Source: Bacillota bacterium
GTDB taxonomy: Bacteria; Bacillota; Clostridia; Christensenellales; CAG-138
Assembly (NCBI GenBank): GCA_023461495.1
Contig: JAEYLA010000145.1
Span: 1-11,414 of the forward strand
Reading direction: 5' to 3'
DNA length: 11,414 nt
Position 1 is the stretch's first letter. Each line of letters opens with the position of its first letter. This document shows positions 7,381-11,414 of the stretch, in pieces. Position numbers and translations under genes: made by a program. The notes under the pieces were generated by a model, which made no database searches, had not been told where the DNA came from, and saw only the letters and a program-made list of their open reading frames with translations.

Positions 7381-8105
7381 TGAACATCATCGGAATGCCG
7401 GATTACGCCGGTATGTCCAGACAGGCCGCAAACATCATCTCCGCGCAGGTAATTCTAAAGCCGGACAGCGTTCTTGGCCTTGCAACAGGCTCTTCGCCGA
7501 TTGGCGTATACCAGCAGCTTGTGAAATGGTATCAGAAGGGCGATATCGATTTTTCTCAGGTAAGTACCGTCAATCTCGACGAATACTGCGGCCTTGCGCC
7601 CGAACATGCGCAGAGCTACGCGTATTTTATGTGGAAGCACCTGTTCTCCCACATCAACATCCAAAAAGAAAACGTCCATCTGCCCAACGGCCTCATAGCG
7701 GATGCGGAACAGGAATGCGCGCGCTACGACGCGCTGCTTGAAGCGTTCGGCGCGATCGACCTGCAGCTATTAGGCATCGGCCACAACGGCCATATCGGCT
7801 TTAACGAGCCGGGACAGGCTTTTGTGATGAAAACGCACCGCGTAAAGCTGACCGAGAGCACCTTGCAGGCAAATTCCCGCCTGTTCACAAGCATTGAGGA
7901 AATGCCCCATTACGCCTACAGCATGGGCATCAAGGCCATCCTGCAGGCGCGGCGCGTTCTCGTCATCGTTTCGGGTGCAGATAAGGCGGACATTGTAAAA
8001 GAAGCCTTTACGGGCGACGTTTCCCCCGCCGTGCCCGCCTCCATATTGCAGCTGCATCCCGCCGTTACGCTGGTGGGCGATGAAGCGGCATTATCCAAGT
8101 TGTAA
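7380..8105 (+). CDS. nagB: Glucosamine-6-phosphate deaminase
   Basis: This 241-residue cytoplasmic enzyme converts glucosamine-6-phosphate to fructose-6-phosphate and ammonia, the last step feeding amino sugar into glycolysis. Visible landmarks: the phosphate-binding segment LGLATGSSPIGVY, catalytic base D67 in VNLDEYCGL, and GIGHNGHIGFNEPG with H138 and E143. The N136 where E. coli NagB has Asp is normal for Bacillus-type enzymes. The length matches the short Firmicutes form, which lacks the E. coli C-terminal extension and is usually not allosteric. The ATG at 7380 overlaps the mutase stop by one base, with GAGGGGG (7363-7369) ten bases upstream inside the mutase gene. It is the last gene of the operon, ending 17 bases before a strong terminator. 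No NagA deacetylase gene accompanies it. Confidence 0.95.
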   Translation: MNIIGMPDYAGMSRQAANIISAQVILKPDSVLGLATGSSPIGVYQQLVKWYQKGDIDFSQVSTVNLDEYCGLAPEHAQSYAYFMWKHLFSHINIQKENVHLPNGLIADAEQECARYDALLEAFGAIDLQLLGIGHNGHIGFNEPGQAFVMKTHRVKLTESTLQANSRLFTSIEEMPHYAYSMGIKAILQARRVLVIVSGADKADIVKEAFTGDVSPAVPASILQLHPAVTLVGDEAALSKL

Positions 8106-8122
8106 AAACCATCCGCCCTTAT

Positions 8123-8158
8123 AAAATGCCCGTGTTCTACTATGAACCCGGGCATTTT
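8123..8158. terminator. Bidirectional terminator between nagB and the convergent cyclase gene
   Basis: AAAATGCCCG (8123-8132) pairs perfectly with CGGGCATTTT (8149-8158). Four more pairs inside (8134-8137 with 8144-8147) follow one mismatch. The stem has A's on one side and T's on the other, so it can terminate transcripts from either strand: the sugar operon from the left and the diguanylate cyclase gene from the right. Confidence 0.85.
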
Positions 8159-8324
8159 CATTGCGTGTTTCCTAAGCACGCCTATCTTAGGCGCTTTCAT
8201 TAGCCCGCGCGGCGGTAAGGAAGCTTAAAGCAGGTTAGAATGTCATCTGCCTATACCGGCTTTAGACGGTATTGGAAGGACAGTTCTGGCTGCTCATCAT
8301 TTTTTATGCGGTGTGCAATATGGA
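8159..8324. other. Intergenic stretch with small overlapping inverted repeats
   Basis: No supportable gene is present. Three short palindromes stand out: GCGTG/CACGC (8163-8167 with 8177-8181), CGCCTA/TAGGCG (8179-8184 with 8188-8193) and ATACCG/CGGTAT (8253-8258 with 8267-8272). CCTAAG (8171-8176) can also pair with CTTAGG (8186-8191), which would exclude the first two. On the minus strand this would be the 3' untranslated end of the cyclase message. None is followed by a T tract. Confidence 0.45.
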
Positions 8325-9452
8325 CTAACTCGGTTCTTTGCCTTTTTTGTTCACGTACATTTTTTCATCAATATGCTTATAGAATTGCTCATGGGTCTGC
8401 CCGCCGTGGATGTCCCAAATGTCATATCCCATACTCAGCTGCAGTTCAAACGGGAACACGCTGACGACGTTGAATTGCTTAATGTTCTCACGAATCCTTT
8501 GGGCTGCATTTTCAAGGCTCTCCACGCTGTCCACGTCGATCAGAACAAAAAATTCATCACCACCGACCCGTGCTATAAAATCGCCTTTGCGCAAACTGTT
8601 CTTCAAAATAGCCCCGGCTTTTTCAAGCACCTTATCTCCCATGTCATGGCCGTAAACATCGTTAATATGCTTGAAGCGGTCAATATCGACCATTATCCCC
8701 CCCACATTCTTTTTCCTTTTGGATAAGTTCCTAAGCGCAAAGTCAAATTGCCTCCGGTTTCCCACCCCGGTAAGATGATCCATATACGCATGGGAGCTTT
8801 GTAAATTCAAATATGTTATAAAAAGCGAGAACGCAAGAGCTATCCATAAAACGCTGATTCCATAGAACACAACTTGCAAAATTCCTGCAATAACAGGCGG
8901 TAACGCGACCAGGAGAAGATATCTGTATTCATGCTTGGAAACGGATTCGCGGTGAACCAACGCATGTATCAGATAAAAAGCAATGTAGCTGTAACAAACG
9001 GCAGGCATCACCCAAAAATCGGGGCCACGATGATAGATATTTTCGGCGTCAATGTAAAATGTATGCCCACCCGCTAAACTGACCGCCGAAAAAATGGCAT
9101 TCAGCAAAAAGGGCAGCATGATAACAACGGGAAACACCCTGCAACTGCCCTTTCCGTGTTTTCTAATAAAAGAATCCAGATACAGCACCCATAATGCTTC
9201 AGGAAGCGGGTTTAAAATATAAAATACGCAGACTATGGCGGGAAGCAGAACCTTCGCTGTTGCAGAAGCATGGCCGGTAAAAATATTCAGCAGCATTTCG
9301 AGCAGGAGCAGTGCGATATTGGAGAGAATCAGCATTCGAAAAATGCGTTGTGAAGGCGCCTGATACAAATCATGACGGCCCATATGCAAATAGATGACCA
9401 ATACAAAAGCCAGACCTATTGCGGAAGTCTGAACATAATAGATCAAAGGCAA
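8325..9452 (-). CDS. Membrane-anchored diguanylate cyclase (GGDEF domain)
   Basis: This 375-residue protein makes cyclic di-GMP from two GTP. The N-terminal half (about 1-210) is hydrophobic, with roughly seven membrane helices, and looks like a seven-helix membrane input module of unknown ligand. The catalytic domain starts near DHLTGVGN (D225) and contains VDIDRFKHINDVYGHDMGD, then an intact GGDEF at 297-301. R288xxD291 sits at the spacing of the inhibitory I-site, so product feedback is likely. There is no EAL or HD-GYP domain, so it should only synthesise. The start is a TTG at 9452, supported by AGGGGAG (9459-9465) six bases away; the next in-frame ATG, about 23 codons on, would cut the first helix. 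The gene is AT-rich: three hand-counted 60-base lines (8341, 8881, 9001) have 21, 27 and 27 G+C, against 36 at 5041 and 41 at 10201. Confidence 0.93.
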   Translation of the reverse strand: MPLIYYVQTSAIGLAFVLVIYLHMGRHDLYQAPSQRIFRMLILSNIALLLLEMLLNIFTGHASATAKVLLPAIVCVFYILNPLPEALWVLYLDSFIRKHGKGSCRVFPVVIMLPFLLNAIFSAVSLAGGHTFYIDAENIYHRGPDFWVMPAVCYSYIAFYLIHALVHRESVSKHEYRYLLLVALPPVIAGILQVVFYGISVLWIALAFSLFITYLNLQSSHAYMDHLTGVGNRRQFDFALRNLSKRKKNVGGIMVDIDRFKHINDVYGHDMGDKVLEKAGAILKNSLRKGDFIARVGGDEFFVLIDVDSVESLENAAQRIRENIKQFNVVSVFPFELQLSMGYDIWDIHGGQTHEQFYKHIDEKMYVNKKGKEPS

Positions 9453-9458
9453 TGCTTT

Positions 9459-9465
9459 CTCCCCT
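9459..9465 (-). promoter_or_regulatory. Ribosome binding site supporting a TTG start
   Basis: On the minus strand AGGGGAG precedes the TTG at 9452 by six bases, ideal spacing for a Gram-positive start. It is the reason for choosing the rare TTG over the downstream ATG. Confidence 0.75.
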
Positions 9466-9507
9466 TTCGTTGCATCGCGTCAGCCATTTCGTTTCCATGT
9501 ATGATTG

Positions 9508-9536
9508 ATTATACTTCAATAGCCGCTGATAAGGAA
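9508..9536 (-). promoter_or_regulatory. Probable promoter of the diguanylate cyclase gene
   Basis: On the minus strand a perfect TATAAT (9508-9513) lies about 55 bases before the start codon. The hexamer 17 bases upstream, TTCCTT (9531-9536), is a weak -35, so an activator may be needed. Transcription would start near 9501. Confidence 0.5.
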
Positions 9537-9784
9537 ACAACAACCTAACAATGAAGACATGCTTTGGGGTTGAGTATCCCTCATGCTTTTCACCTTCCCG
9601 CTCGGCGGTCAGCGCCGGGAATTGAAAGGTTCCTGCAGGGATTCTTCTTTCTCCCGTTCAAAAGCCAGAAATGTCTGCGTTGTTTTCCTTTACAGGTTTC
9701 ATACGCAAACGCCGGATAACAGCAGCGGCCATACCCGTTTTGATATGGCCGCTGTTTATCTTCGCTTCATCGAGCCGAAGCATC
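9537..9784. other. Gene-free stretch between aroE and the cyclase promoter
   Basis: With 9453-9536 this forms a 332-base gap. No convincing gene is visible on either strand: the open frames here lack ribosome binding sites and run into aroE on the opposite strand. It holds a bulged hairpin (TTCCC 9595-9599 with GGGAA 9617-9621; GGCG 9604-9607 with CGCC 9613-9616) and the terminator-like stem at 9723-9754. Otherwise I see nothing. Confidence 0.5.
9723..9754 (-). terminator. Probable terminator of aroE
   Basis: CAGCGGCCATA (9723-9733) pairs perfectly with TATGGCCGCTG (9744-9754), eleven pairs with a ten-base loop. It lies 30 bases past the aroE stop. The T tract on the minus strand is weak (CTGTTATC), so termination may be partial; on the plus strand TTTAT follows. 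The stem is unlikely to be chance. Confidence 0.65.
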
Positions 9785-10630
9785 TTACGCAAACTCCCGT
9801 TCAAGCGCCGCGTACATGACGTCCGTCGGCGCATCTTCACCCGTCCATAGCTTGAAGCCGATCGCCCCTTGCTCTACCAGCATGGAAAGCCCGTCGTATG
9901 TCACAGCGCCTTGCAGCCGCGCCTTTTGTAAAAACGGCGTATCCGCGGGGTTGGGGATGATGTCCTGCACGATTATGTCCGGCGTGATGTCTTCATAGCG
10001 GATATCGGGTGCGTTCGGGTCCGGGTAAAGGCCAATGGAGGTGGCATTGATGAGGATATCGCACTTAGGGATGCGAAGCCCCGGCTCCCACAGCGCCGCT
10101 TCCGCCTTGCAGCTACTATTCTGATTGACGGCAGCTGCAATCGCTTCCGCTTTGGACAATGTGCGGTTAAAAAGAAGGATCCGGGCGCAGCCCGCAAGCG
10201 CGCACTCCACACAGATTGCACGGGAAGCGCCGCCCGCGCCCAGCACCACGGCGGTTTTTCCAGCGAGACTTATCCCCTTTTTCCGCATCCCCTCCACAAA
10301 ACCCGCGCCGTCCGTATTGTCGCCGTACAGCACACCGTCCCGGTTGACGACGGTGTTGATAGCCCCGATCAGCTTTGCCTTTCCGCTGAGTTCGTCAACA
10401 TATTGCATCGCCTCCACCTTATGCGGCACGGTCAGGTTGATGCCGTAAAAGTGCATGGAGCGCATTCCTTCAAACGAGGCTTTGAGCCCCGCGGGTTCCA
10501 CTAGGAAATTGACATACCGCCAGTTGAGGCCTTTCGCCGCAAACGCCGCCTCCTGCATGACGACGGTCGGATTTTCATCGATGGGGCTGCCGAATACGCC
10601 GGTAAGCTTTACGCGGTAATGTTTCGCCAT
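9785..10630 (-). CDS. aroE: Shikimate dehydrogenase family protein (AroE-like, atypical N-terminus)
   Basis: This 281-residue protein has the normal length for the family, which reduces 3-dehydroshikimate to shikimate with NADPH in aromatic amino acid synthesis. Conserved parts: GINLTVPHK with catalytic K71, GAINTVV (N92), GDNTDGAGF with catalytic D107, the nucleotide loop VLGAGGASRA (131-137), FNRT (154-157) typical of NADP binding, NATSIGL, and the late YDGLSMLVEQGA block. Odd: the usual SxSP shikimate-binding motif near the N-terminus is replaced by GSPIDENPTVVMQEAAF (14-30), with no serine pair. I recall similar 'DENP' sequences in other clostridial AroE-like proteins, so this may be a distinct subfamily with another or broader substrate, and the symbol is provisional. 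The ATG at 10630 has AGGAGG at 10639-10644, eight bases away. No other aromatic-pathway gene is adjacent; it has its own promoter and terminator. Confidence 0.85.
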   Translation of the reverse strand: MAKHYRVKLTGVFGSPIDENPTVVMQEAAFAAKGLNWRYVNFLVEPAGLKASFEGMRSMHFYGINLTVPHKVEAMQYVDELSGKAKLIGAINTVVNRDGVLYGDNTDGAGFVEGMRKKGISLAGKTAVVLGAGGASRAICVECALAGCARILLFNRTLSKAEAIAAAVNQNSSCKAEAALWEPGLRIPKCDILINATSIGLYPDPNAPDIRYEDITPDIIVQDIIPNPADTPFLQKARLQGAVTYDGLSMLVEQGAIGFKLWTGEDAPTDVMYAALEREFA

Positions 10631-10672
10631 ATCGTCTTCCTCCTGCCGTTTCTAAAAGATGTGCTTTTCACC

Positions 10673-10702
10673 ATTGTATCATTCAACGGCCTTTGCCTTC
10701 AA
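10673..10702 (-). promoter_or_regulatory. Probable aroE promoter
   Basis: On the minus strand TTGAAG (10697-10702) and TACAAT (10673-10678) are 18 bases apart, with a TG one base upstream of the -10 (TGATACAAT). Predicted transcription starts about 35 bases before the ATG. Four of six -35 bases and five of six -10 bases match consensus. Confidence 0.6.
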
Positions 10703-10706
10703 CGCA

Positions 10707-10735
10707 AAGCGGGCGGCACAGTATGCCGCCCGCTT
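10707..10735 (-). terminator. Terminator after the ferritin-like gene
   Basis: AAGCGGGCGGCA (10707-10718) pairs perfectly with TGCCGCCCGCTT (10724-10735), twelve pairs around the loop CAGTA. It starts 17 bases after the stop of the ferritin-like gene and just before the aroE promoter, insulating the two. The T tract is short on the minus strand and longer (CTTTT) on the plus strand. Confidence 0.8.
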
Positions 10736-10752
10736 CTTTTGCTGCCTGATTT

Positions 10753-11414
10753 TTATGCGTTTTGCGTACGCGCGATACTTGTATTGTCCTTTGTCCGGTC
10801 GGTAAGACCCTGCACCGGGTTGGAGGAAACTTCCGCGCGGTAGTCCGTATTGTACTGCTGCTGGTGTCGGGCAATGACTACATGGCTTGCAACCGCGCCA
10901 AGATCGTGGTTGACGCGGTTCTGGTAGGAAAAGAAATCATGCGAGGACGGCAGTTTTGTGACGTCCGCATACTCTTCCCGGTTGGCGGTGAGGAGTATCT
11001 GGCTTCCGAGCACCTGACGCACATAGTCCCGTGTATCGTGAAGCTGCAACAGCTTCGGGAAATCGCCGCCGGGAATGACCGCCTGCCAATACTTGTTCTC
11101 GTACTTTTTCAGCAGCGCCACGGCCTGATGCAGCTGCGCGATTTCCTGTGTGAGATGCATTTCCCAGATGGATTTCACATTCGGGTCCAGCTCATCCTGA
11201 TAGAAGGAGTAATAGAGATAACATTCCATGTATTCGTGCAGGAGCAGGCTCTCAAGCCATGTGGCGTTGGGATCAAGCAGGGAACCGTAATGGCTGACAT
11301 GCTGCTCCTCAATCTGGGCGATTTCCAGGTACAGCTTGCGCCCGAGGTCGTTTTGATAGGTGTTGCCGACGTTCATATAAAAGTTCATCGTCTGCTGCTC
11401 GCCCGCCGTAATGA
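10753..11414 (-). CDS. Ferritin-like domain protein (start beyond the window)
   Basis: 220 codons plus the stop are visible. The frame stays open past the ATG at 11388 to the window edge, and the residues before it (GEQQTMNFYMN) read as the start of a helix, so the real start lies upstream. The sequence forms four amphipathic helices typical of ferritin-like bundles: EQQTMNFY; then YLEIAQIEEQHVSHY with an ExxH pattern; then LLLHEYMECYLYYSFY; then HLTQEIAQLHQAVALL with Glu and His one turn apart. Such residues could bind a di-iron centre, but the second ExxH is not canonical (E-IAQL-H), so metal binding is uncertain. After residue 100 comes a helical tail, then a polar end (SSNPVQGLTDRTKDNTSIA). 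I recall uncharacterised clostridial proteins of this type but no function. A redox, iron-handling or spore-related role would be guesswork. Confidence 0.75.
   Translation of the reverse strand, partial: ITAGEQQTMNFYMNVGNTYQNDLGRKLYLEIAQIEEQHVSHYGSLLDPNATWLESLLLHEYMECYLYYSFYQDELDPNVKSIWEMHLTQEIAQLHQAVALLKKYENKYWQAVIPGGDFPKLLQLHDTRDYVRQVLGSQILLTANREEYADVTKLPSSHDFFSYQNRVNHDLGAVASHVVIARHQQQYNTDYRAEVSSNPVQGLTDRTKDNTSIARTQNA

Noticed and set aside
8313..8726. A 137-codon plus-strand open frame over the GGDEF domain.
   Set aside because: It is antisense to the conserved catalytic domain of the cyclase, and its hydrophobic sequence has no recognisable motif or start signal.
9615..9660. CCTGCAGG palindrome and neighbouring pyrimidine-rich bases as a possible attachment or recombination site.
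   Set aside because: It is a single 8-bp palindrome with no second copy, no integrase gene and no duplicated flank.
9583..9819. A 78-codon plus-strand open frame in the gap before aroE.
   Set aside because: It has no ribosome binding site, overlaps the terminator stem and the antisense end of aroE, and its protein is low-information and Arg/Ser-rich.
1..11414. Phage, defence system, CRISPR or toxin-antitoxin content.
   Set aside because: All substantial reading frames are explained by metabolic, regulatory or hypothetical housekeeping genes, and no regularly spaced repeats or mobile-element genes were seen.

Overview
The window reads as chromosomal DNA of a Gram-positive bacterium, most likely a relatively GC-rich member of the Clostridia. 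Supporting signs are strong GGAGG-type ribosome binding sites, a CUT1 sugar transporter without its own ATPase gene, a YesN/AraC-type response regulator, a Firmicutes-style NagB, and a clostridial-looking ferritin-like protein. I cannot name the species.

Plus strand, 1-8158: a locus for uptake and phosphorolytic breakdown of an N-acetylglucosamine disaccharide. It begins inside a sugar-binding lipoprotein gene (1-597), followed by a strong intercistronic hairpin, two inner-membrane permeases (742-1638, 1641-2534), a terminator, a single-protein response regulator with an AraC output domain (2666-3445), a large inverted repeat that overlaps a possible promoter, a GH94 phosphorylase closely resembling N,N'-diacetylchitobiose phosphorylase (3573-5960), an alpha-D-phosphohexomutase (5965-7380), glucosamine-6-phosphate deaminase NagB (7380-8105), and a bidirectional terminator. 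The inferred route is: import (GlcNAc)2, cleave it with phosphate to GlcNAc-1-P plus GlcNAc, convert GlcNAc-1-P to GlcNAc-6-P, deacetylate it (NagA, not in this window), then deaminate to fructose-6-P. The transporter ATPase, sensor kinase, NagA and GlcNAc kinase are all absent here and would have to be encoded elsewhere.

Minus strand, 8325-11414: three genes unrelated to sugar use. In transcription order they are a ferritin-like protein whose start lies beyond the window (10753-11414), an AroE-family shikimate dehydrogenase homologue with an atypical N-terminal substrate motif (9785-10630), and a membrane-anchored diguanylate cyclase (8325-9452) that is visibly more AT-rich than everything around it. 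Each has its own promoter-like or terminator-like signals, so they look like separate transcription units. The sugar operon and the cyclase converge on the hairpin at 8123-8158.

No tRNA, rRNA, CRISPR array, transposase or phage gene was seen. The most interesting items are the phosphorolytic chitobiose route with its missing steps, the inverted repeat in front of chbP, the AroE homologue with a changed shikimate-binding motif, and the compositionally distinct diguanylate cyclase.
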